Positions 45,445-52,904 of a DNA stretch of 64,000 nucleotides are shown here, in pieces. Each line of letters starts with the position of its first letter. Positions within the stretch are counted from its first letter, which is position 1. The stretch is taken from positions 7,688,001-7,752,000 of the forward strand of contig NZ_CP108508.1 of assembly GCF_035917275.1 (NCBI RefSeq), in the 5' to 3' direction. Below the pieces are notes generated by a model. That model saw only the letters and a list, made by a program, of their open reading frames with translations, made no database searches and was not told where the DNA came from. This stretch comes from Streptomyces sp. NBC_01237. Its GTDB lineage: Bacteria; Actinomycetota; Actinomycetes; Streptomycetales; Streptomycetaceae. The position numbers and the translations under genes are program-made.

Positions 45445-46080
45445 GTGCAGATCGCCATCCTGCTCTTCGACCGCTTCACCGCCCTGGACGCGGTGGGACC
45501 GTACGAGATCCTCAGCCGCACCCCCGGCGCCGAAACCGTGTTCGTCGCCGAGCGGACCGGTCCCGTGCGCAACGACAGCGGAAGCCTCGAACTCGTCGCG
45601 GCGAAGACCCTCGCCGAGGTCCCCGCACCCGATGTCGTGATCGTGCCCGGCGGGCCCGGCCAGAGCGACCAGATGGAGAACGAGGCGCTGCTCGGCTGGC
45701 TGCGCGCCGCCGATGCCACCAGCACCTGGACGACCTCCGTGTGCACCGGCTCGCTGCTGCTGGCGGCGGCCGGTCTGCTGACGGGGCGGCGGGCCACCTC
45801 GCACTGGCTCGCCCTGGACATCCTGAAGGAGTTCGACGTCGAGCCGACCGGTGAACGCGTCGTCCTCGACGGCAAGTACGTCACCGCCGCGGGGGTCTCC
45901 TCCGGGATCGACATGGGCCTCACCCTGCTCGGCCGGATCGCGGGCGACGAGCACGCCCGGGCTGTACAGCTGCTCACCGAGTACGACCCGCAGCCGCCCT
46001 ACGACGCCGGATCGCCGGACAAGGCCCCGGCCGCGCTGGTCGCGGAGTTCCGCGCCAACAGCCGGTTCACCTTCCGGTAG
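45445..46080 (+). CDS. DJ-1/PfpI family protein (isonitrile-hydratase-like)
   Basis: 211 residues. The nucleophile elbow is TTSVCTGSLLLAAAG and the start QIAILLFDRFTALDAVGPYE is typical of the InhA/GlxA-like subgroup, which includes isonitrile hydratases and uncharacterised hydrolases. GTG 45445 has GAAAGG about 8 nt upstream. It is in operon with the AraC-type regulator, with which it shares its whole fold. Its last 14 bases overlap the end of the convergent enoyl-CoA hydratase gene. Confidence 0.87.
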   Translation: MQIAILLFDRFTALDAVGPYEILSRTPGAETVFVAERTGPVRNDSGSLELVAAKTLAEVPAPDVVIVPGGPGQSDQMENEALLGWLRAADATSTWTTSVCTGSLLLAAAGLLTGRRATSHWLALDILKEFDVEPTGERVVLDGKYVTAAGVSSGIDMGLTLLGRIAGDEHARAVQLLTEYDPQPPYDAGSPDKAPAALVAEFRANSRFTFR

Positions 46081-46876
46081 GAGCACCTCCGGCAGCCCCT
46101 GTCGTCCAGGTGAACCGGGGCGTGCGGCGTTCCAGGAAAGCGGCGACCCCCTCCGCGGTGTCGCCGCTTCCGCGTGCCTGCTCCGCCCAGTACCCGTCAC
46201 GGTCCTGGCGCCCCGCGGCGAACTCCTTCGCCGCCGCCTGCGTCAGCCGCGAGCGGGACGTCAGGATCCCTGCGTACGCCTCGACCCGCCGGTCCAGCCC
46301 GCCGGGCGGCAGCACCTCGTCGACGAGACCGGACCCCAGCGCCCGCCGCGTATCGATCAGTTCGCCGGAGAACAGCAGGTGCTTGGTGGCGGCCGGCCCG
46401 ATCAGGGAGACCAGCCGTCGCGTGGACGACGAGGGGTAGACGATTCCGAGCTTGGCCGGGGTGACCCCGAACGACGCGCCCTCCTCGGCGAACCGCAGGT
46501 CGCAGGCGGCAGCCAGCTGGCTGCCGCCCCCCACGCAGAACCCGCGCACCGCGGCGAGCGTCGGCAGCGGGAACGCGGCCAGCGCCTCCTCGGCCGCCAC
46601 GGCGAGCACCTGCGGATCACCGGAGGAGTCCCGGAGCGAGGAGATGTCCGCCCCGGCGCAGAAGGTGTCCCCGGCCCCCGTCAGCACCAGGACCCGCACC
46701 GCGGGATCGGCCGCCAGCCGCTCCAGCAGATCCGGCAGGGCCCGCCACATGGCGGCCGTCATCGCATTGCGCTTGGCGGGGTTGCTGATGACGACGGTGG
46801 CGACGCCGTCGGCGACACCGTGCTCCAGCCGCGCCTCCGGCCGGGTCCCGCGTTCCCCGCTGTCCATACGGTCCAT
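46067..46876 (-). CDS. Enoyl-CoA hydratase/isomerase family protein
   Basis: 269 residues. Crotonase fold with oxyanion loops FCAGADISSLRD and VRGFCVGGGSQLAAACDLRF; the position that holds the second Glu in hydratases reads GVTPAKLGIVYP, so it carries no Glu there and may be an isomerase-like or other crotonase rather than a true hydratase. ATG 46876 is used; ATG 46867 is an alternative. It is divergent from the DUF308 gene and overlaps the PfpI gene tail to tail. Confidence 0.88.
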   Translation of the reverse strand: MDRMDSGERGTRPEARLEHGVADGVATVVISNPAKRNAMTAAMWRALPDLLERLAADPAVRVLVLTGAGDTFCAGADISSLRDSSGDPQVLAVAAEEALAAFPLPTLAAVRGFCVGGGSQLAAACDLRFAEEGASFGVTPAKLGIVYPSSSTRRLVSLIGPAATKHLLFSGELIDTRRALGSGLVDEVLPPGGLDRRVEAYAGILTSRSRLTQAAAKEFAAGRQDRDGYWAEQARGSGDTAEGVAAFLERRTPRFTWTTGAAGGAPTGR

Positions 46877-46956
46877 GCGCCGGATGCTATCCGTACCGTT
46901 CGAACCTATGATCAGGAAGGGGTCACGAAGCGGGCACGCACCGTAGGGAGCTGTCG

Positions 46957-47571
46957 ATGGCCGGTCCCGGAGTCGAAGGCAAGAAGCTCAGCCGGAGTTT
47001 CAGCTGGCTCGCCCTGCTCGGGGCCGTGCTCGTCGTCGCGGGGATCGTCGGCCTCGTCTACACCGGCGTCGCCACCCTCACCTCGATGCTGCTCTTCGGG
47101 TGGCTGCTGCTCGTCGGCGGTCTGGTCGGACTGCTGCACGCGGTCCAGTCCCGCGGCACCAACTACTTCTGGTTGGGTGTCGTGGTGGCCGCGCTGAACC
47201 TCGCGGCCGGAGTCGTCGTGATCCGCCATCCGCACGGCACGGCCGAGGCGCTGACCATGTTCGCCGCGCTGCTCTTCCTCACCGGAGGGGTGTTCCGGCT
47301 GGTCGGCAGCGTCGTGGTGCGCGGCCCGCAGTTCGGCTGGACGCTGCTGCAGGGCGCGTTCGGGCTGCTGCTGGGTCTGCTGGTGCTGTTCGACTGGCCG
47401 CACAGCAGCCTGTACGTGCTGGGCTGTTTCTTCTCGCTGGCCCTGCTGTTCGACGGTCTCGGCCTGATCGCCATCGGAGTGGGCGGCCGGCGCATCGTCG
47501 GTCTTGTCTCGGAGCAGATGGCACCGGAGACGGACCGGGACGGTCCGGGCAAGACATCGGAAAAAGACTAA
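46957..47571 (+). CDS. HdeD/DUF308 membrane protein
   Basis: 204 residues with six hydrophobic helices (LALLGAVLVVAGIVGLVY, LLFGWLLLVGGLVGLLHA, FWLGVVVAALNLAAGVVV and three more) and a charged C-terminal tail. This is the HdeD-like duplicated three-helix arrangement; HdeD supports acid resistance in E. coli but the Streptomyces role is unknown. ATG 46957 follows AGGGAG. The 153-nt spacer after it is AT-rich for this genome and contains a TAGTCGACTA palindrome (47623-47632). Confidence 0.87.
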   Translation: MAGPGVEGKKLSRSFSWLALLGAVLVVAGIVGLVYTGVATLTSMLLFGWLLLVGGLVGLLHAVQSRGTNYFWLGVVVAALNLAAGVVVIRHPHGTAEALTMFAALLFLTGGVFRLVGSVVVRGPQFGWTLLQGAFGLLLGLLVLFDWPHSSLYVLGCFFSLALLFDGLGLIAIGVGGRRIVGLVSEQMAPETDRDGPGKTSEKD

Positions 47572-47724
47572 AAATAGTCCCGCAGCTGTCACTGTCCTCC
47601 GCATTCGATCAAATGACGTCGATAGTCGACTACTTCTGATCAGTGGCATGGGTCGGACCGTGCGATTCCGAACACTCTTTACTCGACGGTCAGTGATGTG
47701 CGAGTCGAGAGCGGGTGCCGGTCT

Positions 47725-48180
47725 ATGGAGAGCCGCGGGAGTGTCCCGGCCCGTCCCGCGTCGTACGAAGGGGTGTGGCGTTTCACCGCCCCCGCCGTCG
47801 ACGTGTCCGTGCCGCAGTCCCGGCACGCCGTGCGCGACCTGCTGGACCGGCAGGGCGTGCCGCTCGGCGACGACACCCTCCAGGGGCTGCTGCTCATCGT
47901 CTCGGAACTGGTCACCAACGCGGTCAAGCACGCCGCGCTGCTCTCGCCCGAGCTGGCCGTCGAGGTGGCGATCGGTGCCGACTGGATCAGGGTGTCGGTG
48001 GAGGACAACCATCCCTACCGGCCCACCGCGCTGGAGACCGACCACGCCCAGACGGGCGGCCGGGGGCTGCTGCTGGTCAGGGAGATCACCGCGGAGGCGG
48101 GCGGGACCTGCGACGTGGAGCACACCGCGGGCGGCGGCAAGATCATCTGGGCGGCGCTGCCGTTGAGGACGCAGCTCTGA
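47725..48180 (+). CDS. RsbW-like HATPase (anti-sigma factor-type kinase)
   Basis: 151 residues with an intact HATPase site: N-box SELVTNAVKHA, G1 box VEDNHPYRP and lid GGRGLLLVREI. Streptomyces carries many such proteins, working as anti-sigma kinases or partners of development regulators. ATG 47725 is preferred; GTG 47698 is in frame but lacks a ribosome site. Compare with the eroded paralogue at 18178. It is convergent with idi, 22 nt away. Confidence 0.87.
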   Translation: MESRGSVPARPASYEGVWRFTAPAVDVSVPQSRHAVRDLLDRQGVPLGDDTLQGLLLIVSELVTNAVKHAALLSPELAVEVAIGADWIRVSVEDNHPYRPTALETDHAQTGGRGLLLVREITAEAGGTCDVEHTAGGGKIIWAALPLRTQL

Positions 48181-48202
48181 CCGCCCCGTACCGCGCGGGG
48201 TG

Positions 48203-48796
48203 TCACCAGCCCGCGGACGGCCCCGTCAGCTCTCTGATCGCGGGCCGCGCCGCGTCGAGCACCGTCATGAACCAGGCCGAGAACGGCGCCTCGGCGTGCT
48301 GTGCGGTCAGCTCCGCGGCGGTCACGAAGGCCGTCTCGCCGACCTCCTCCGGATCCGGCTTCGGCGGCTCCTGGGCCATCCCCACGAAGAGATGGTTGAA
48401 CTCCTGCTCCACCAGACCCGAGGCCGGGTCGGGGTGGTTGTAGCGGACGGTGCCCGCCTCGGCGAGGAGCGAGGGCGAGATCCCCAGCTCCTCGTACGTG
48501 CGCCGGGCGGCCGCCGCGAACGGCGCCTCACCCGGGTACGGATGGCCGCAGCAGGTGTTCGACCAGACACCGGGGGAGTGGTACTTGCCGAGCGCGCGGC
48601 GCTGGAGCAGCAGCCGCCCCTTCTCGTCGAAGAGGAACACGGAGAACGCGCGGTGCAGCTGACCGGGAGCCTGATGAGCGGCGAGCTTCTCCGCGGTGCC
48701 GATGGTGGTGCCGTTCTCGTCGACCAGTTCGAGCATGATCGCTTCTGCTGTGCCGTTCGACGAGCTGTGCGTCGCGGTGGCTGGTGTGGTCGGCAT
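48203..48796 (-). CDS. idi: Isopentenyl-diphosphate delta-isomerase, type 1
   Basis: 197 residues. The Nudix-like fold keeps the catalytic Cys in WSNTCCGHPYPGE, metal-binding HRAFSVFLFD and the Glu-rich TYEELG; the catalytic Glu lies in LVEQEFNH. It interconverts IPP and DMAPP and so supports the hopanoid operon at the window's end. ATG 48796 is chosen because AAGGA lies 7 nt upstream; an ATG two codons earlier and a longer frame to 48853 are possible. Confidence 0.94.
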   Translation of the reverse strand: MPTTPATATHSSSNGTAEAIMLELVDENGTTIGTAEKLAAHQAPGQLHRAFSVFLFDEKGRLLLQRRALGKYHSPGVWSNTCCGHPYPGEAPFAAAARRTYEELGISPSLLAEAGTVRYNHPDPASGLVEQEFNHLFVGMAQEPPKPDPEEVGETAFVTAAELTAQHAEAPFSAWFMTVLDAARPAIRELTGPSAGW

Positions 48797-48944
48797 ACCC
48801 ATCCTTCGCTTTGGTCCCCGGCCTCGTGCGCCGGACCCCTGGAGTCCGGTCAAGTCTGCCGCACAAAAGCCGCTTGTCCGTACTGCGGGTCCCGCATGTC
48901 CGCCCCCGCCGTGCCAGGACGGCGCGGCGGGGGCGGACGAGGCG

Positions 48945-50225
48945 TCAGACGCCGAAGGGCGCCGGGTAGCGGATCACGCCCGCCGGCACGGGCACCGCTT
49001 CGTCGAGGACCAGGGCCATCATCGCCTCGTCGGGCACCTCGAAGGCCGGCGCGATCCCGTAGCGGGACGCCGGTACGAAACCGAACTCCGGGTAGTACTC
49101 GGGATGGCCGAGCACCAGCACGAGTGCTTCGCCCCGCACCCGGGCCGCGTCCAGCACGGCCCGCACCACGGCCCGGCCCGCGCCCTGCCGCTGGTACGCG
49201 GGCGAGGTCGCGACCGGGGCCAGCGCGAGCGCCGGAGCGTCACCGACCCGGCACCGGGTCAGCAGGGCGTACGCGGCGACCTGACCGTCCTGGCTCTCGG
49301 CGACGTACGACAGGCCCGGCAGCCACGCGTCGGCGTCGGCCCGCAGGGCGTCCACCAGATCGGCCTCGGCCCGGGTCTCGAACGCCGCCGCGTTGACCGC
49401 GTGCACCGCCGCACGGTCCGCCGCCGACTCGGGACGGACCGGCCAGCGCGGATCGGCGGGGCGCAGCACATAGGCGGCATAGCCGTACTCCGTGCCGTGC
49501 TCGCGCCGCATGTCCAGCTCCTCGCGGGTGGACGCCAGCGCCCACGCCATGCCGGGAGCCGCGGGATCGGCGGCCGCGACCCGCTCGGCGAGCGGGACGT
49601 AGTACTCGTCCCAGTCGCTCCCGGGCTGGATGAGGGCCGCCAGGACATGGCAGCCGGCGTCGACGGCCGCCGCCGCGGTGGCCGGTGCCTGGCGCAGCGT
49701 CGTACCGTGCCGCTCCCAGAAGGCACGTGCCCGCCCGGTGGGCGCATCGGTGGTCCAGACACATTCGGAGACCACCAGGGTGCCGCCGGGGGCGAGCAGC
49801 CGCTGCCAGTCCCGTACGGCGTTGTCGAAGCCGATGCAGTACGCCGAGCCCTCGGCCCAGACCAGGTCGAAGGAGCCGGCCGGGAAGTCGGGACCGGTGA
49901 GGTCGCCCATATCGGCCTTGACGGTACGCACCCGGTCACCGAGACCGCGGGCCTCGGCCGCGGTGCGCAGCTCGTCGAGGAACGGCTCGTGCAGGTCCAC
50001 CGCGGTCACCTCGGCGCCCGCCTCGGCGGCGAGCAGCAGGGCGGCCCGGCCGGGGCCGCAGCCCAGGTCGAGGACGCGCGGACGGGCGGGCAGGGGGCCG
50101 GCCAGGCCCAGGAGCCGGCGCGTGGTGGCGTCGGAGCCGGGGCTCTGCCGGGGAAGACGGTGGTGCAGGGAGAAGAACGCCTCGGTACGCGCGTCATCGC
50201 GCGAGGCGTCGGTGTGGTCGGTCAA
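48945..50225 (-). CDS. Methyltransferase-GNAT acetyltransferase fusion
   Basis: 426 residues. Residues about 1-250 are a class I SAM methyltransferase (VLDLGCGPGRAALLLAAEAG, then VTAVDLHEPF, ADMGDL). Residues about 265-426 are a GNAT domain with the acetyl-CoA loop YQRQGAGRAVVRAVLDAA and GHPEYYPEFGFVPASRYGI, of the YhbS type. Both halves look complete. The target of either is unknown; a two-step modification of one small molecule is plausible. TTG 50225 is preceded by AAGGG. Upstream is a 22-codon ORF that may control it. Confidence 0.85.
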   Translation of the reverse strand: MTDHTDASRDDARTEAFFSLHHRLPRQSPGSDATTRRLLGLAGPLPARPRVLDLGCGPGRAALLLAAEAGAEVTAVDLHEPFLDELRTAAEARGLGDRVRTVKADMGDLTGPDFPAGSFDLVWAEGSAYCIGFDNAVRDWQRLLAPGGTLVVSECVWTTDAPTGRARAFWERHGTTLRQAPATAAAAVDAGCHVLAALIQPGSDWDEYYVPLAERVAAADPAAPGMAWALASTREELDMRREHGTEYGYAAYVLRPADPRWPVRPESAADRAAVHAVNAAAFETRAEADLVDALRADADAWLPGLSYVAESQDGQVAAYALLTRCRVGDAPALALAPVATSPAYQRQGAGRAVVRAVLDAARVRGEALVLVLGHPEYYPEFGFVPASRYGIAPAFEVPDEAMMALVLDEAVPVPAGVIRYPAPFGV

Positions 50226-50282
50226 CGTGGGAAACCCTTGTGAGGGGGCTCCGGCCGACGCGGCGACGTGGTGACGCCGGGG

Positions 50283-50351
50283 TCAGCCGGGAACCCGGGA
50301 GATGAGGAAGGACCGATCGCTGCGCCGGGCAGCCGTCGTCGCGACAGTCAT
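50283..50351 (-). CDS. Possible 22-aa leader ORF before the fusion gene
   Basis: ATG at 50351, preceded by GAGAGGAGCTGAGG, opens 22 codons (MTVATTAARRSDRSF ... VPG). It ends 57 nt before the TTG of the methyltransferase-GNAT gene. The ribosome site is better than that of the main gene. It does not match the actinobacterial cysteine-attenuator peptides I know. The 50226-50572 gap holds this, the palindrome cluster and promoter sequence only. Confidence 0.45.
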   Translation of the reverse strand: MTVATTAARRSDRSFLISRVPG

Positions 50352-50445
50352 CAACCTCAGCTCCTCTCGGGAAAGGGTTTCGCTCCACTGCGAAAACGTG
50401 AACGCGAGACTCGAAACGTCCCACCCCGGAACCGTAGCACCGCCG

Positions 50446-50503
50446 CCCCCGGCTACCCGGGGGCCCGGCCCCCGGGTACCCGGGGGCCCGGGTACCCGGG
50501 GGC
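50446..50503. repeat. Tandem GC palindromes
   Basis: Three copies of a palindromic unit: 50446-50463 (one mismatch), 50469-50486 (perfect, CCCCCGGGTACCCGGGGG) and about 50485-50502. It lies downstream of the CDF gene on the minus strand, so it may terminate that transcript; it may also be a slippage-prone repeat. Confidence 0.75.
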
Positions 50504-50572
50504 GGCGACAGCCCCGGCCCCGGCCCTACGGCGGCCTCGGCGACCTCGCCTGCCCCGGTGCGCTCAGCGGCC

Positions 50573-51514
50573 TCAGAGACAGAGCTTCGCCTCGTGCTCC
50601 GCATGGCCGCTCGGCTCCAGCTGGAAGGTGCAGTGCTCCACGTCGAAGTGATCGCCGAGGCAGCCCTGCAGATCGTGCAGCAGCTTCTCGTGTCCGATCG
50701 AGTCCAGCATCTCCTGGTGCACCACCACATGGGCGGAGAGCACCGGCATCCCCGAAGTGATCGTCCAGGCGTGCAGGTCATGGACGCCCAGTACGCCGGG
50801 CAGCGCGGTGATGTGGGCGCGCACCTCGCCCATGTCCACGCCCTTGGGGGCCGCCTCCAGCAGCACGTTCAGGGTCTCCCGCAGCAGTTTGACGGTACGG
50901 GGGACGATCATGAGGCCGATGACGAGTGAGGCGATCGGGTCGGCCGGCTGCCAGCCGGTGGCCATGATGATGCCCGCGGACACGAGCACCGTGACCGAAC
51001 CGAGGGTGTCGGCGAGGACCTCCAGATAGGCGCCCCGCACATTGAGACTCTCCTGTTGTCCGCGCATCAGCAGGGACAGGGAGATCAGGTTGGCCACCAT
51101 GCCGACCGCGGCGAAGGCGATGGCCAGGCCGCCCTTGGTGTCGGCCGGGGTGATGAACCGCTCGACGGCCTCGAAGACCAGGAACCCGCCGACGCCGAGC
51201 AGCAGCAGACAGTTGGCCAGCGCCGCCAGGATCTCGGCGCGGGCGAAGCCGAAGGTGCGGTTGAGACCGGCCGGCTTGTTGGCGAAGTGGATCGCGAGCA
51301 GGGCCATGCCCAGGCCCAGTGCGTCGGTCGCCATATGCGCCGCGTCGGCGATCAGGGCGAGCGAGTCGGACAGCACCCCGCCGACGATTTCCATGACCAT
51401 CACGCTCAGCGTGATCCCCAGGGCGATCCGCAGCCGCCCCTGGTACGCGGCGGCCGCCGTGCCCGTCGGGGGCGGCCCGCCGTGCGTGTGTCCGTGATCG
51501 TGGCCAGCCCCCAT
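50573..51514 (-). CDS. Cation diffusion facilitator (zinc-type efflux)
   Basis: 313 residues. A His-rich N-terminus (GHDHGHTHGG), six hydrophobic helices and a cytosolic C-terminal domain ending EHEAKLCL mark a CDF transporter. TM2 has the metal pair ADAAHMATD. In TM5 the usual HxxxD reads EVLAD, so the first His is Glu, which may shift metal preference. It exports Zn(II) or a similar ion. ATG 51514 is used. The upstream 51515-51624 stretch (with CAAC/GTTG half-sites and ATATGACAAC-like sequence) is its probable promoter. Confidence 0.9.
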   Translation of the reverse strand: MGAGHDHGHTHGGPPPTGTAAAAYQGRLRIALGITLSVMVMEIVGGVLSDSLALIADAAHMATDALGLGMALLAIHFANKPAGLNRTFGFARAEILAALANCLLLLGVGGFLVFEAVERFITPADTKGGLAIAFAAVGMVANLISLSLLMRGQQESLNVRGAYLEVLADTLGSVTVLVSAGIIMATGWQPADPIASLVIGLMIVPRTVKLLRETLNVLLEAAPKGVDMGEVRAHITALPGVLGVHDLHAWTITSGMPVLSAHVVVHQEMLDSIGHEKLLHDLQGCLGDHFDVEHCTFQLEPSGHAEHEAKLCL

Positions 51515-51624
51515 GAAAACGCCTCCAGGTCAGTGCTGCGACGCGGACGCGGATCGCCCGGTGCAGCCAGTGAACTACGGGTGGGGGGTATCCGGCAACA
51601 CGGGACTGAACACCGTTGTCATAT

Positions 51625-51659
51625 GCTCTGACCTGCGCAAATGCTTCCCAGGTCAGAGC
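51625..51659. terminator. 11-bp hairpin between galE and the CDF gene
   Basis: GCTCTGACCTG (51625-51635) pairs perfectly with CAGGTCAGAGC (51649-51659). It lies 22 nt after the galE stop, as expected for a terminator, but its loop is large and an operator function for the CDF promoter cannot be excluded. Confidence 0.5.
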
Positions 51660-51680
51660 CGTGACCTGATCGTTCGCGGG

Positions 51681-52676
51681 TTACTGGGCGCGGGCCTCCG
51701 GGTGGCGCAGGCACCAGCCCTCCCAGGCCGACTCGACCATCTCGCGCACTCCGTGGCGCGCCGTCCACCCCAGCTCCTCGGTCATCCGGGCGGCCGAGGC
51801 CACGGCCCTCGCCGCGTCGCCGGGCCGCGGCGGTTCGACCACCGGCTCCACCCGGTGACCGGTGACCTCCGCGACCAGGGTGGTGAGCTCCCGCACCGAG
51901 ACGCCCTCGCCCCGGCCGATGTTCACCGTCAGATCGCCGCCCTCGGGCCCGCCCGGACTCCGCGCGTCCAGGTGCCGCGCGACGGCGAGATGCGCCTCGG
52001 CCAGATCGGCGACATGGATGTAGTCACGGACGCCGGTGCCGTCCGGCGTCGGATAGCCGTCGCCGAAGATCCGCGGAGCCTCGCCGCGCGTCAGCCGGTC
52101 GAAGAACATCGGGATGACATTGGAGACCCCGGTGTCCGAGAGCTCCGGTTCGGCCGCCCCCGCCACGTTGAAGTACCGCAGACAGGCGGTCGAGATCCCG
52201 TGCGCCCGGCCCGTCGCCCGCACCAGCCACTCGCCGGTGAGCTTGGTCTCGCCGTACGGGTTGATCGGGGAGCACGGCGTCTCCTCGGTGATGAGGCCGA
52301 CATCCGGAACGCCGTAGACCGCGGCCGAGGAGGAGAAGAGGAAGCGCCGCACGCCCGCCGCGACCACGGCCTCCAGCAGGACGGTCAGCCCGGCGACGTT
52401 GTCCCGGTAGTACAGCAGCGGCTTCTCGACGGACTCACCCACCTGCTTCCGCGCGGCGAGATGCACCACACCGCTCACCGCGTGCTCCGTGAGCACCCGG
52501 TCCATCAGCGCCCGGTCCGCGAACGAGCCGCGCACCAGCGGGATGTCCGCGGGAAGCCGCCCCGCGATGCCCGTCGACATGTCGTCGAGGGCGACGACCC
52601 GTTCCCCCGCCGAGGCCATGGCCCTCGCCACATGTGCCCCGATGTACCCCGCTCCGCCTGTGATCAGCCACGTCAT
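51681..52676 (-). CDS. galE: UDP-glucose 4-epimerase
   Basis: 331 residues. NAD motif TGGAGYIG, serine in FSSSAAVYG and the catalytic pair NPYGETK (YxxxK) are intact, followed by RYFNVAGA and the sugar-nucleotide region GDGYPTPDGTGVRDYIHV. It interconverts UDP-glucose and UDP-galactose, and could supply sugar for the glycosyltransferase in the divergent envelope operon. ATG 52676 is the family start; the frame open to 52817 lies in the divergent promoter region. Confidence 0.93.
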   Translation of the reverse strand: MTWLITGGAGYIGAHVARAMASAGERVVALDDMSTGIAGRLPADIPLVRGSFADRALMDRVLTEHAVSGVVHLAARKQVGESVEKPLLYYRDNVAGLTVLLEAVVAAGVRRFLFSSSAAVYGVPDVGLITEETPCSPINPYGETKLTGEWLVRATGRAHGISTACLRYFNVAGAAEPELSDTGVSNVIPMFFDRLTRGEAPRIFGDGYPTPDGTGVRDYIHVADLAEAHLAVARHLDARSPGGPEGGDLTVNIGRGEGVSVRELTTLVAEVTGHRVEPVVEPPRPGDAARAVASAARMTEELGWTARHGVREMVESAWEGWCLRHPEARAQ

Positions 52677-52904
52677 GGCCGTCAGCCTATGCGCTGCTCC
52701 CCGCGCGGTTTGTGGGGCGAGGCGCTGATCGACAATGATGATCGCGAACGGCGCCCCATGGTGCGGGTCCGCCCCGAACGGAGCACAAACGGGCGGTGAA
52801 CTCGGTCTTCCGTTCATCCGATAGCCTCAGCCGACGCGCCGCCGGTCCGCCTCAGGGCCGCACTGTCGCGCGCCGTCCACGCCAGTACCAAGGAGTGAGT
52901 TCGT

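Noticed and set aside
50302..50760. Plus-strand ORF through the palindrome cluster
   Set aside because: Pro/Gly/Arg composition from the repeats and overlap with the CDF gene; the minus-strand short ORF is a better fit.
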